From JADJVL01 sp039812765 (GTDB taxonomy: Bacteria; Acidobacteriota; Holophagae; Holophagales; Holophagaceae): a DNA stretch of 64,000 bases. The stretch is from assembly GCA_039812765.1 (NCBI GenBank), contig JBDIBF010000004.1, positions 1 through 64,000 of the forward strand, read 5' to 3'. Both the position numbers and the translations under genes were made by a program. A model generated the notes under the pieces. That model did not search any database. It was not told the origin of the DNA and was given only the letters and a program-made list of their open reading frames with translations. Positions 1-10,292 of the stretch are shown one piece after another; position 1 is the stretch's first letter; each line of letters begins with the position of its first letter.

Positions 1-518
1 TGGACCAGGCCTTCGGCGTCGAGCACGGTCTCATGACCACGGTGCACAGCTACACCAACGACCAGCGCATCCTCGACCTGCCCCACAAGGACCTGCGCCG
101 GGCCCGGGCCGCGGCCCTCTCGATGATCCCCACCAGCACCGGCGCCGCGAAAGCCATCAGCCTCGTGCTGCCCCACCTCAAGGGCAAGCTGGACGGCGTG
201 GCGGTGCGGGTGCCCACCCCGGACGTGAGCCTCACGGACCTCACCGCCATCCTGAAGGCCGACGCTACGGTGGCCTCCGTCAACGAGGCCTTCCTCAAGG
301 CCAGCGTCGAAGGCCCGCTCGCGCCCTATCTGGACGTGATGAAGGACGAGCTGGTGAGCGTGGACCTCATCGGATGCGAAGCCAGCTGCACCTTCGATCC
401 CTTCCTGACCCGGGCCATGGGCCCGCGGATGGTGAAGGTCTTCGGGTGGTACGACAACGAGTTCGGGTACGCGACGCGGCTCATGGACCTCTGCTGCCAC
501 GTGCTGGACCGGATCTAG
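1..518 (+). CDS. gap: Glyceraldehyde-3-phosphate dehydrogenase, type I (5' end outside window)
   Basis: C-terminal half of a phosphorylating GAPDH (glycolysis: G3P + NAD + Pi to 1,3-bisphosphoglycerate). The reading frame is open from base 3 and runs through the window edge, so the start and the NAD domain with the catalytic Cys are missing. About 171 residues are visible. They keep the canonical family blocks: TTVHSYTNDQ with the catalytic His, DLPHKDLRRARAAA, IPTSTGAAKA for phosphate binding, RVPTPD, and the C-terminal WYDNEFGY. All expected residues are present, so this is probably the housekeeping enzyme. A second, diverged GAPDH gene follows after 19 bp on the same strand. Confidence 0.95.
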   Translation, partial: DQAFGVEHGLMTTVHSYTNDQRILDLPHKDLRRARAAALSMIPTSTGAAKAISLVLPHLKGKLDGVAVRVPTPDVSLTDLTAILKADATVASVNEAFLKASVEGPLAPYLDVMKDELVSVDLIGCEASCTFDPFLTRAMGPRMVKVFGWYDNEFGYATRLMDLCCHVLDRI

Positions 519-537
519 GGCGGCGGACCTTCCGGGC

Positions 538-1551
538 ATGATCGGCATCAACGGCCTCGGCCGCATCGGGCGCCTCGCCCTGAAGCGCCTGGCGGTCCAG
601 GCCCCGGAGCGCCTCGCGGCGGTGAACGACCCGGCGGACCTGGGGACCCTGGCGGCCCTCCTCCGCCGGGACTCCGTGCATGGCCTGGAGGCCCTGGAGG
701 TCCGGCCGACAGCCGAAGGCGACGCCGAGTTCCTCGGCCTGGGGCGCGCCCGGGTGCGGGTCTTCCACGAGACGGAGCCCGAGCGCATCCCCTTCGACAG
801 CCTGGACGTGGGCCTCGTGGTGGAGAGCAGCGGACGCTTCACCCGCCGGGCCGACGCCGCGCGCCACCTGCGGGGCGGCGTCTCCCACGTGGTGGTCAGC
901 GCGCCCAGCCCCGACGCCGACGTCACGGCGATCCACCCCCTCAACGGCGGTGGCCTCGACCTCGCGGCGCACCGCGTCATCAGCAACGCCAGCTGCACGG
1001 CCCACGCCACGGGGCCGGTGCTGCAGGTGCTGCGGGACGCCTTCGGGATCGCGCACGCCGGCATGAGCACGGTGCACGTGGTCACCAACGACCAGCGCCT
1101 CCAGGACGCGCCCCACCAGGACCGGCGCCGGGCCCGGTCGGCCTTCCAGAGCATCATCCCCACCAGCTCGTCGGCCTTCGGCGCCCTGCGCCACGCCCTG
1201 CCCTGGCTGCCGGAGGGCTTCAGCGGCGCGGCCCTGCGGGTGCCCACCCTGAGCGTGAACCTCGTGGACGTCACGGCCCTGCTGGAGCGGGACGCCACGG
1301 TGGAGAGCCTCAACGCCGCCTACCGCTACGCCGCCGAGGGCTCGCTGAAGGGCGTCCTCGCCCTCGCCGAGCCCGACCTCGTCAGCCGCGACTTCACCGG
1401 CCGTGAGGAGAGCGTGCTCATGGACCTGCAGCTCACCCGGGTCCTGGGTTCGCGCTTCGTCAAGGTCTTCGGCTGGCACGACAACGAGACCGCCTACGCC
1501 GCCCGGCTGGTGGAACTGGTGCTGGCGGTGGCCGAGCGGCTCAGTCGCTGA
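538..1551 (+). CDS. Divergent second GAPDH-like dehydrogenase
   Basis: 337 residues, a full-length GAPDH-family protein. The N-terminus GINGLGRIGR is the NAD-binding Rossmann loop. The catalytic Cys is present in NASCTAHAT and the catalytic His in STVHVVTNDQ, and the C-terminus keeps WHDNE. Several otherwise invariant positions differ: SCTT is SCTA, PHKD is PHQD, and the phosphate-binding STGAA block is SSSAF. The paired genes suggest tandem duplication followed by divergence. The product may use another aldehyde phosphate (erythrose-4-phosphate is one option) or another cofactor. Family membership is certain; substrate is not. The 3' end overlaps a convergent gene by 11 bp. Confidence 0.85.
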   Translation: MIGINGLGRIGRLALKRLAVQAPERLAAVNDPADLGTLAALLRRDSVHGLEALEVRPTAEGDAEFLGLGRARVRVFHETEPERIPFDSLDVGLVVESSGRFTRRADAARHLRGGVSHVVVSAPSPDADVTAIHPLNGGGLDLAAHRVISNASCTAHATGPVLQVLRDAFGIAHAGMSTVHVVTNDQRLQDAPHQDRRRARSAFQSIIPTSSSAFGALRHALPWLPEGFSGAALRVPTLSVNLVDVTALLERDATVESLNAAYRYAAEGSLKGVLALAEPDLVSRDFTGREESVLMDLQLTRVLGSRFVKVFGWHDNETAYAARLVELVLAVAERLSR

Positions 1552-2011
1552 AGCTCCACACCCGGGCCTCGGCGACGCGCTGCAGCACCGCCTGCACGAC
1601 GACGGGGGCCGCCTCGCCCACGGTCCGCACCTTCGCCTCCCCGGCCTTTGGCACGCTCACCACGTGCACCGAGGCCACCGCCCCGCCCCAGGCGGGATGA
1701 TGGGCCAGGGGCCGCGCGAGGGACGCGAGGTCCAGCGCCTCCAGCCAGCGCGGCGGCAACGGCGCGGTGCGGGCGCCGGGCACGAGGGCGCCCAGTTCCC
1801 GGGGCTGGATCAGCACGAGGTGGTGCTGGCCATCGATCTCCCCATGCCAGCTCAGGAAGGGCGGCAGGTCCCCGAAGCCGATGCCGCCCTTGCGGGCCTC
1901 GGGCCAGGCGCGCAGGGAGGCAACACTCAGGTTGTCGGCCACGTCCATGGCCAGCCGCGCGAGATCCGGCCGTGGGGGCAGGATCCAGGGCTCGACGGTG
2001 GGGACTTCCAT
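1541..2011 (-). CDS. Hypothetical protein, 156 aa
   Basis: I do not recognise a family. The protein is soluble, Pro/Ala/Leu-rich, and has no signal peptide or membrane segment. It begins MEVPTVEPW and ends VWSFSD. It is convergent with the second GAPDH gene (11-bp overlap) and divergent from bshC, with only 23 bp between the two start codons, so any shared promoter must lie inside coding sequence or be very compact. It is supported as a gene because it fills the gap neatly and shows high-GC codon structure; no motif confirms it. Confidence 0.6.
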   Translation of the reverse strand: MEVPTVEPWILPPRPDLARLAMDVADNLSVASLRAWPEARKGGIGFGDLPPFLSWHGEIDGQHHLVLIQPRELGALVPGARTAPLPPRWLEALDLASLARPLAHHPAWGGAVASVHVVSVPKAGEAKVRTVGEAAPVVVQAVLQRVAEARVWSFSD

Positions 2012-2034
2012 GCAACCAAGGTACCCTTCCCCCC

Positions 2035-3237
2035 ATGTCGACCTCCCGCCCCCTCGTGGTGACCGGCCAGCAGATCGGCGCGGGGTGGACCCCGGCCCTC
2101 TCCGTGGTGAAGGCCCTCGCTGCCAAGGCCGAGGCGGACCGCCTCGGCGGCGAGGCGGTGTTCTGGATGGCGGACGAGGACCACGACGCCCTGGAGGTGG
2201 CCTCCACGGTGGGGTTCGCGGCCGGGGGCCGCCTGCGCCCCCACCGCTTCAAGTTCGCCGCGCCCCTGGGCACCGCCACGGGCTGGCTGCCCTGGACCAA
2301 GGGGCACCAGGCCCAGGCCGAGGCCCTGTGGGGCGACGTCCCCCCTGCGCGGGAGCCCAGCCTGCGCGGCCACTTCCTCGCCTGCGGCGCGCCCCTGTGG
2401 CGGCGGGGCCTGCGCGCCTACTCCCCCACGGAGCCCGTCGCGCGGGCGGCCATCCAGGAGGACCTCCTCCGCTGGCGCGCCCTGGGCCTGGAACGCGACC
2501 TGGTGGCCCAGGCGGAGCGCCTCGAGCAGGCCCGCCTGGCCCTGCCCCTGGACCCCCGCACCCAGGGCGCCTGGTTCGCCCTGGACCCCGCCACCGGCGC
2601 GCGGACGCGCCTGGAGCCCGGCGAATCCTGTCCTCCGGGCCACTGGCTCAGCCCCGGTGCCGCGCTGCGGCCGCTCATGCAGCAGCGCCTCCTGCCGGAC
2701 ACACGGGCCGTCGTGCTCGGACCCGCGGAACGGGCCTACTGGCGCCTGGCCGAACCGCTGTGGGAACGCGTGGGGCTCGACTGCCCCCGCATCGTGGCCC
2801 GGCCCTCGGCCTTCGCGGTGCCGGCCGGCGCGAGGCTGGCCGTGGAGGACCTCGAGCCCCTGCGCCAGGGCGACTGGAGCGCCTTCGCCTCCGCCGCCGC
2901 CCTGCCCTCCGCCGCCCTGCGCCTCGACCTCGACGGCCGCGGCGCCTGGGGCGAGGCCCTCACCCGGCGCCTCGAGGAGGAGGTCCAGCGGGCGCGCGTC
3001 CGCCTCGCGCGCCTGGACCGGCGCCACCGGCGCGACCTGGCCGCGGCCCGCTTCGGCCAGGATCCCGAGCGGCTCCGCCAGGCCCTGTACCCCCTCGGGC
3101 GCCCCCAGGAGCGCGTGCTGCCGGGCCTGGCCTGGCTGCGCGACGGCGTCCTGCTGGACCGTTTGGAATCGGCCCTCGCCGCGCATCTCGCCGCCCATCC
3201 CGAAGGCGGCGGCACCCTGCTGGTGGAGGCCCCATGA
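2035..3237 (+). CDS. bshC: Bacillithiol biosynthesis cysteine-adding enzyme BshC, short form
   Basis: Putative ligase adding cysteine to glucosaminyl-malate, the last step of bacillithiol synthesis. The N-terminus carries the family signatures VVTGQQIGAG and FWMADEDHD, and the C-terminus keeps the helical RLARLDRRHRRDLA region. At 400 residues it is clearly shorter than the roughly 540 usual for the family: the TGQQ motif lies almost at the N-terminus, so the segment that normally precedes it is absent. The start at 2035 is the only plausible one, because upstream in-frame codons run antisense through the 1541-2011 gene. Its stop overlaps the bshB1 start (ATGA), so the two are translationally coupled. 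bshA is not in the window. Confidence 0.88.
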   Translation: MSTSRPLVVTGQQIGAGWTPALSVVKALAAKAEADRLGGEAVFWMADEDHDALEVASTVGFAAGGRLRPHRFKFAAPLGTATGWLPWTKGHQAQAEALWGDVPPAREPSLRGHFLACGAPLWRRGLRAYSPTEPVARAAIQEDLLRWRALGLERDLVAQAERLEQARLALPLDPRTQGAWFALDPATGARTRLEPGESCPPGHWLSPGAALRPLMQQRLLPDTRAVVLGPAERAYWRLAEPLWERVGLDCPRIVARPSAFAVPAGARLAVEDLEPLRQGDWSAFASAAALPSAALRLDLDGRGAWGEALTRRLEEEVQRARVRLARLDRRHRRDLAAARFGQDPERLRQALYPLGRPQERVLPGLAWLRDGVLLDRLESALAAHLAAHPEGGGTLLVEAP

Positions 3238-3956
3238 CCGCCCCCATGTCCGTGTCACTCGACCTGCTGGCCGTCGGAGCCCACCCCGACGACGTGGAGG
3301 TCCACGTGGGCGGCCTCCTGGCCCTGGCCACCGACCGCGGCCTGCGCACCGGCATCCTCGACCTCACCCGAGGCGAGCTGGGCACCCGCGGGACGCCCGA
3401 GCTCCGCCGCGCCGAGGCCCTGGAGGCCGCCCGCATCCTCGGCGCCTCCCGCACCGCGCTCGAGCTCCCCGACGGCCGCTTCGACGAGGGCGAGGCCTCC
3501 CGGCGCGCGGTGATGACGGCCCTGAGGACCCTGCGCCCGGCCGTCCTCGTGGTCCCCGCCCCGGAGGACCGCCACCCGGACCACCGCCGGGCCCACCGCC
3601 TGCTGCGCGAAGCCGCCTTCCACGCGGGCCTGAAGGGCTATCCCCATGAGGGCGAACCCTGGCGAGTCGAAGCCATCGCGTGGGTGGGAGGCGAGAACCC
3701 GGACCGGCCGGACCTGGTGGTGGACGTGAGCGCCGCGTGGCCCCGGCGCATGGCCGCCTTCGACGCCTTCGGGAGCCAGTTCAGCCCGGATCCCGCGCAG
3801 CCCGCCGTGCGCATCGCCCATCCCTCCTTCCGCCGCGGGATCGAAGGCCGCGCCATGCACTGGGGCTCGCTGATCCAGGCGGACTTCGCCGAGGCCCTGT
3901 GGTGCGAGAAGCCCGTGCCGCCGGCCCTGCTGCGGCTGCTGGAGCGCCTGCGGTGA
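3234..3956 (+). CDS. bshB1: N-acetylglucosaminyl-malate deacetylase (bacillithiol)
   Basis: LmbE/PIG-L-type zinc deacetylase, 240 residues. It removes the acetyl group from GlcNAc-malate, the middle step of bacillithiol synthesis. The metal-binding AHPDDVE motif lies near residue 20 and a second HPDHRRAHRL block near residue 120, both diagnostic of the BshB1 subgroup. The GELGTRGTPE loop is also typical. The ATG at 3234 overlaps the bshC stop; an internal ATG at 3246 is an alternative start. Its place next to bshC supports the bacillithiol assignment over mycothiol or general LmbE functions. Confidence 0.92.
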   Translation: MTAPMSVSLDLLAVGAHPDDVEVHVGGLLALATDRGLRTGILDLTRGELGTRGTPELRRAEALEAARILGASRTALELPDGRFDEGEASRRAVMTALRTLRPAVLVVPAPEDRHPDHRRAHRLLREAAFHAGLKGYPHEGEPWRVEAIAWVGGENPDRPDLVVDVSAAWPRRMAAFDAFGSQFSPDPAQPAVRIAHPSFRRGIEGRAMHWGSLIQADFAEALWCEKPVPPALLRLLERLR

Positions 3957-3975
3957 TGCCCGACGCGGAGGCGGG

Positions 3976-4974
3976 GTGAACCGCTTCGAAGCCGATCTCC
4001 TCGCGGGCCTGCGCCGCCGGGGCGACGGCGTGGAAGGCGTCCGGGTGCTGGTGGCCTGCAGCGGGGGCGGGGACTCCACGGCCCTGGTCGCGCTCCTCTC
4101 GGCGCTGCAGAGGAGCCTCGGCCTCGACCTGGTGCTGGCCCACGCGGACCACGGCCTGCGCGAGGCCTCGGGAGAGGACGCCGCCTTCGTGCGGGCCCTG
4201 GCGCGCCACTTCGGCCTGGACCTCGCCGAGGCCTGGCTGGACGTGAAAGCCCACGCGCAGGCCACGGGCGGGGGCCTCGAAACCGCGGCCCGGGAGCTGC
4301 GCTGGTCCTGGCTGAACGCCGAGGCCTCCTCCTGCGGCGCAGCCGTGGTGGCCACGGGCCACACCCTCGACGACCACACGGAGACGGTCTTCCTGCGCCT
4401 GGGACGGGGCGGGGGCCTCGGCTCGCTCACGCCCCTGCCTCCGCGCCAGGAGCTGCGGTGGTCGCCCCTGGTGCACCTGCGCCGGGCCGAGCTCAGGACG
4501 TACCTCCGCGCCCGGCGCATCCCCTGGCGGGAGGACGCCAGCAACCTGGAAGCCTTCACGCCCCGCAACCGCCTGCGTCCCCTCCTCGAGCCCCTGCGCC
4601 GCGAACTCCCCGGGCTGGATGCGCACCTGCTGGAGACCCACGCCCAGGTCCGCGAGCTGCTCGAGTGGCGCGGGGCCGAGGTCGCCGCCCGCCGCGAGGA
4701 AAAGTGGAGGCTCGCGGGAGGGATTCTCGAACTCAAACGTGGAATCTGGACGGAGCCGGAGCTGCGGGCCGTCCTCGAGGCCGCCTTCCGGGAGCAGGGC
4801 TGGGCGAGGGAGGCCGAGGGCCTGCGCGGGCTCGCGGCCTTCCTGCGGCCCCTGGCGGCGGCCCCGGCGCCTCGCCGCGCGAGGTCCAGGACCCACGGCC
4901 ACTGGCACATTTCCCATGAACCATCGGGAGTCTTCCTGCATCCAATCGGGGACCAGGGACCGCCTCGCGGTTAA
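3976..4974 (+). CDS. tilS: tRNA(Ile)-lysidine synthase
   Basis: N-type ATP pyrophosphatase that converts cytidine 34 of tRNA-Ile(CAU) to lysidine. The PP-loop SGGGDS is at about residue 28. The family blocks HADHGLRE, ATGHTLDDHTET and WREDASN follow. At 332 residues it is a short TilS with the catalytic and middle domains but little room for the C-terminal tRNA-binding domain found in the E. coli enzyme; other bacteria have similar short forms. It starts with GTG, preceded by GGAGG 4 bases upstream. Confidence 0.93.
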   Translation: MNRFEADLLAGLRRRGDGVEGVRVLVACSGGGDSTALVALLSALQRSLGLDLVLAHADHGLREASGEDAAFVRALARHFGLDLAEAWLDVKAHAQATGGGLETAARELRWSWLNAEASSCGAAVVATGHTLDDHTETVFLRLGRGGGLGSLTPLPPRQELRWSPLVHLRRAELRTYLRARRIPWREDASNLEAFTPRNRLRPLLEPLRRELPGLDAHLLETHAQVRELLEWRGAEVAARREEKWRLAGGILELKRGIWTEPELRAVLEAAFREQGWAREAEGLRGLAAFLRPLAAAPAPRRARSRTHGHWHISHEPSGVFLHPIGDQGPPRG

Positions 4975-5024
4975 ACTGGAGAGCCCGGGACCCGTACCCG
5001 GGACACACCCGTCCGGGAGCCCGC

Positions 5025-6949
<1,925 letters not shown>

Positions 6950-6950
<1 letters not shown>

Positions 6951-7792
6951 TGGCCGAGACGTTCGACTGGGGGCCGCGCCTCGGGCGCGGCCCCTCGTAT
7001 TTCGGCATCCTCAACCTCACGCCGGACTCCTTCAGCGACGGCGGGCGCTTCCAGGCCCCGGAGGCCGCCCTCGCCCAGGCCCGCCGGCTGGTGCAGGCCG
7101 GCGCCGGGATGCTGGACGTCGGCGCCGAGAGCACGCGGCCCGGCGCCGCCCCGGTGGATCCCCGGGAGGAATGGGCCCGCCTGGGGCCCGTCCTGGCGCT
7201 GCTGAGTTCCGAACTCCCCCAAGTCCCCCTCAGCCTCGACACGCGCCACCCCGAGGTGGCCGAGCGGGGGCTCGGGGCGGGCGTCGCGGCGCTGAACGAC
7301 GTCACGGGCTTTTCGGACCCGGGGATGCTGGCCCTGGCGAGGGCGGCGGACTGCGGCCTCATCGCCATGCGCAGCCGGACGCGGGAGGGCGCCCTTTGGA
7401 TGCCCGCCTACGACGACCCGGGCGAATCGGACGATGACCTCGCCGTCGCGGAAATGGCCGCCGTGCGCGACCGGCTGCTCGGCGCCGGCATCGCCCGCGA
7501 CCGCATCCTCCTGGACCCCGGATTCGGTTTCGGGACGACCTACGAAGAGGACACGGCGCTCTGGCGGGGCCTGGCCACCCTGCCCCGCCGCCTCGACTGG
7601 CCTGCGGAGCGATTCTGCCTGGGCCTCTCCCGCAAGCGCTTCCTGGCTTGGCGGGCGGGCCGCCCCGGGCTTCCGCCCACGGCGCGCGACGCCCTCACGG
7701 CCGAGGCCCACCGCGAGGCCGGCGTCTGGGGCTTCCGCGTCTTCCGCACCCACGCCCTGCCGGATCCAACGGGAAGAGAGGCTAGGCTCTAG
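6950..7792 (+). CDS. folP: Dihydropteroate synthase family protein with altered phosphate-binding motifs
   Basis: 280-residue TIM-barrel protein of the dihydropteroate synthase family (folate synthesis). Family blocks present: GILNLTPDSFSDGG, DVGAESTRPGA, LNDVTGFSD, LDPGFGFG and LGLSRKRFL. Two normally conserved histidines are missing. The usual MHM loop reads AMRSRTREG, and the C-terminal RVHDV block reads RVFRTH. The Lys after GFGFG is Thr. It may still be the functional enzyme, or a paralogue like mycobacterial FolP2 with lost or changed activity. It is coupled to ftsH, a common folP neighbour, by a 1-base overlap. Confidence 0.85.
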
Positions 7793-7794
7793 CC

Positions 7795-9120
7795 ATGACC
7801 CTCCGATACTTCGGCACCGACGGCATCCGGGGCCCGGCCTTCGCCCCGCCCCTCACCCTCGACGAGGCCGCCCGCTGGGGCCGGGCCTGGGCCGAGGTGG
7901 CGGAGCGCCGGGGCATCCGGACCCTCGTGCTGGGGTGGGATCCCCGGCTCAGTTCGCGGCCCTTGGCCCAGGCCTTCGTGGCGGGCCTGGGGCGCGCGGT
8001 CCGCCCGCGGGTGCTGGGCATGGTCCCCACGCCGGCGGTGGCCTGGGCCACGGCCCGGGAGGCAGGCCGCGGAGCGGGAGAGGCCTGGGGCGTGATGATC
8101 AGCGCCAGCCACAATCCCCCCGAGGACAACGGCCTCAAGGGCTTCAACGGGGCCGGGGAGAAACTGGAGGCCGCGGAGGAGGAGGCCATCGAAGCCGCCT
8201 TCGAGGAAGGCACCTGCGCCGAGAACGCGCCGGCCACCCTCCAGAGGGACGAGGAGCCCGTGGAGGCCTATCTGGCCCATCTGGGCCTGCTGGAGCTGGG
8301 CCCGGACCTGCCGGTGGTGGTGGACTGCGCCCATGGCGCCACCGCCCCCTGGGCCTGCCGCGTGCTTGGGGGCGCGGTGGCCTGGACCGGCGTGCCCGCG
8401 GACGGGTCCCGCATCAACGTGGGCGTGGGCTCCACCCACCTGGAGCACCTGCAGGCCGAGGTCCGCCGCACCGGCGCGGCCCTGGGCTTGGCCTTCGACG
8501 GGGACGGGGACCGCTGCCTCCTCGTGGACCCCGAGGGAAACCTGGTGGACGGGGACCAGATGCTCTGGCTCCTGGCCCTGGACCGTCTCGAATCCGGGGA
8601 CCCGCCCCCGGGCGTGGTGGGCACCCTCATGAGCAACGGCGGCCTGGAGGAGGCCCTGGCCGCCCGGGGCATCCCCTTCGCGCGCACGCCCGTCGGGGAC
8701 AAGTTCCTGCTGCGCAAGCTCGCGGAGACGGGCTGGGACCTGGCGGCGGAGGCCTCCGGCCACCTCATCCAGAAGCGCCTGGGCCCCAGCGGCGACGGCC
8801 TCGCCACCGCCCAGGCGGTGCTCCGGGCGCTGCAGCGACGGCCCGCCGGACGCCGCTGGGACTGGCGCTTCCAGGCTTGGCCCCACCGGCTGGTGAACCT
8901 GAAGGCCGCCCGGCGGCGCCCCCTGGAGGAATGCGCCGGGCTGCAGGCCGCCCTGGCCGAGCTGGAGGCCGCCCACGGCCCCAGCCTCCGGCTGGTGGTC
9001 CGCTGGTCGGGAACCGAGCCCAAGCTGCGCCTCATGGGCGAGGCCAGGGACCCCGGGCTCCTGGCCCGGGCCATGGCGAGGCTCGAGGCCGCGGCCGCCG
9101 GGGACCTGGGAGCCGCCTGA
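7795..9120 (+). CDS. glmM: Phosphoglucosamine mutase
   Basis: Interconverts glucosamine-6-P and glucosamine-1-P for peptidoglycan and LPS precursors. 441 residues. RYFGTDGIRG opens the protein; the phosphoserine loop SASHNPPEDNG is at about residue 102; the metal site DGDGDRC is at about 236; the sugar-binding GEASGH-type segment reads EASGHL; and the C-terminal phosphate-binding loop is RWSGTEPKLR. The gene starts 2 bases after the folP stop, matching the common ftsH-folP-glmM order. Confidence 0.93.
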   Translation: MTLRYFGTDGIRGPAFAPPLTLDEAARWGRAWAEVAERRGIRTLVLGWDPRLSSRPLAQAFVAGLGRAVRPRVLGMVPTPAVAWATAREAGRGAGEAWGVMISASHNPPEDNGLKGFNGAGEKLEAAEEEAIEAAFEEGTCAENAPATLQRDEEPVEAYLAHLGLLELGPDLPVVVDCAHGATAPWACRVLGGAVAWTGVPADGSRINVGVGSTHLEHLQAEVRRTGAALGLAFDGDGDRCLLVDPEGNLVDGDQMLWLLALDRLESGDPPPGVVGTLMSNGGLEEALAARGIPFARTPVGDKFLLRKLAETGWDLAAEASGHLIQKRLGPSGDGLATAQAVLRALQRRPAGRRWDWRFQAWPHRLVNLKAARRRPLEECAGLQAALAELEAAHGPSLRLVVRWSGTEPKLRLMGEARDPGLLARAMARLEAAAAGDLGAA

Positions 9121-9198
9121 GGCCGGAAGCTTGGAGAAACAGCATAGCTGGTAGGCTTTTTCCATCGGCCGACCCAGCCTGACCTGGAGGATTGACGA

Positions 9199-9924
9199 TT
9201 GAGTCCCCGCCTGGGCGTGAACATCGACCACGTGGCCACCCTGCGCCAGGCGCGGGGAGGGCGCGAGCCCGAACCGGTGGCCGCGGCCCTGCTGGCCCAG
9301 AGCGCGGGCTGCCACGGCATCACCGTGCACCTGCGCATGGACCGCCGGCACATCCAGGACAAGGACCTCCGGCTGCTCAAGGAAGTCGTCTCGGTGCCGC
9401 TCAACGTGGAATGCGCCGCCACGCCAGAGGCCCTGGAGGCGGTGATCCCCCACAAGCCGCACACCGTGACCCTGGTGCCGGAGTCCCGCGAGGAGCTCAC
9501 CACCCAGGGCGGCCTCGACGCCCTCTTCCTCCAGGCGCACCTGCGGGGCGTCATCCGCGAACTGCGGCAGTCCGACATCAAGGTGAGCCTCTTCCTTGAC
9601 CCCGTGCCCGACCAGATCAAAATGGCCGCGAAGCTGGAGGCCGACGCGGTGGAGCTGAACACGGGGACCTACGCGGACCTGCCCCTGGGGGCGGATCCGG
9701 CCTTCGAGCTGGGCCGGCTGCGGGACGCCGCGCGCTGGGCCGCCAAGCTGGGCCTGCACGTCCTGGCGGGCCACGGCCTGACCCTCCGGAACGTCGGCCC
9801 GGTGGCCGACATCCCGGAGATCGAGGAGCTGAACATCGGCCACAGCATCGTGGGACGCGCCGTCCTGGTGGGCTTCGAGCGGGCCGTCCAGGAGATGCTC
9901 GGCGCCCTGGCGAGGCGGCCATGA
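9199..9924 (+). CDS. pdxJ: Pyridoxine 5'-phosphate synthase
   Basis: Condenses deoxyxylulose-5-P with 3-amino-2-oxopropyl phosphate to pyridoxine 5'-P (DXP-dependent vitamin B6 route). 241 residues with the family blocks LGVNIDHVATLRQAR at the N-terminus, GITVHLRMDRRHIQD, TLVPE, and AGHGLTLRNV near the C-terminus. It starts with TTG, supported by CTGGAGG 8 bases upstream; no ATG is positioned to include the essential N-terminal NIDHVAT block. It overlaps the following response regulator by 4 bases (ATGA). Confidence 0.95.
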   Translation: MSPRLGVNIDHVATLRQARGGREPEPVAAALLAQSAGCHGITVHLRMDRRHIQDKDLRLLKEVVSVPLNVECAATPEALEAVIPHKPHTVTLVPESREELTTQGGLDALFLQAHLRGVIRELRQSDIKVSLFLDPVPDQIKMAAKLEADAVELNTGTYADLPLGADPAFELGRLRDAARWAAKLGLHVLAGHGLTLRNVGPVADIPEIEELNIGHSIVGRAVLVGFERAVQEMLGALARRP

Positions 9925-10292
9925 AACGCATCCTGGTGGTGGACGACGACGGGGCGACCCGCGAGCTGATGAAGGCCATCCTCGGCAAGGACGGCTTCGA
10001 GGTCGAGGAAGCGGGCGGCGCGCACCATGCCCGGGAGATCCTCGCCCGCGGGCCCGTGGACCTCATCTTCCTGGACGAGGCCATGCCCGGGGAGAGCGGC
10101 CACGAGTTCTGCCGCTTCGTGAAGCAGAGCCTCGGCCCCGCCGCTCCGAAGGTCGTCATCCTCACCGCGATGGAGGCCCAGCGGGACTGGCAGGAGGGCC
10201 TGGAGGCCGGGGCCGACGTGTACGCGGTGAAGCCTTTCGGCGGCGAGCGCATCCGGCTGCTGGCGCGCAACCTCCTCGGGGAGGGGGCCTGA
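9921..10292 (+). CDS. Single-domain response regulator (CheY-like receiver)
   Basis: 123 residues and only a receiver domain. The acidic pair is DDD near residue 8, the phosphoacceptor Asp is in IFLDEAMPG near residue 52, the switch Thr is in ILTAM, and the conserved Lys is in AVKPF. There is no output domain, so it must act by protein contact. It overlaps pdxJ upstream by 4 bases and the DUF4388 gene downstream by 1 base, so the three are probably translated together. The DUF4388 protein is the obvious candidate partner; the cognate kinase is not adjacent. Confidence 0.92.
   Translation: MKRILVVDDDGATRELMKAILGKDGFEVEEAGGAHHAREILARGPVDLIFLDEAMPGESGHEFCRFVKQSLGPAAPKVVILTAMEAQRDWQEGLEAGADVYAVKPFGGERIRLLARNLLGEGA

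Noticed and set aside
1648..2034. Upstream extension of BshC that would restore family length
   Set aside because: The 129 extra residues are Arg/Pro-rich shadow sequence opposite the 1541-2011 gene and do not resemble the BshC N-terminus.
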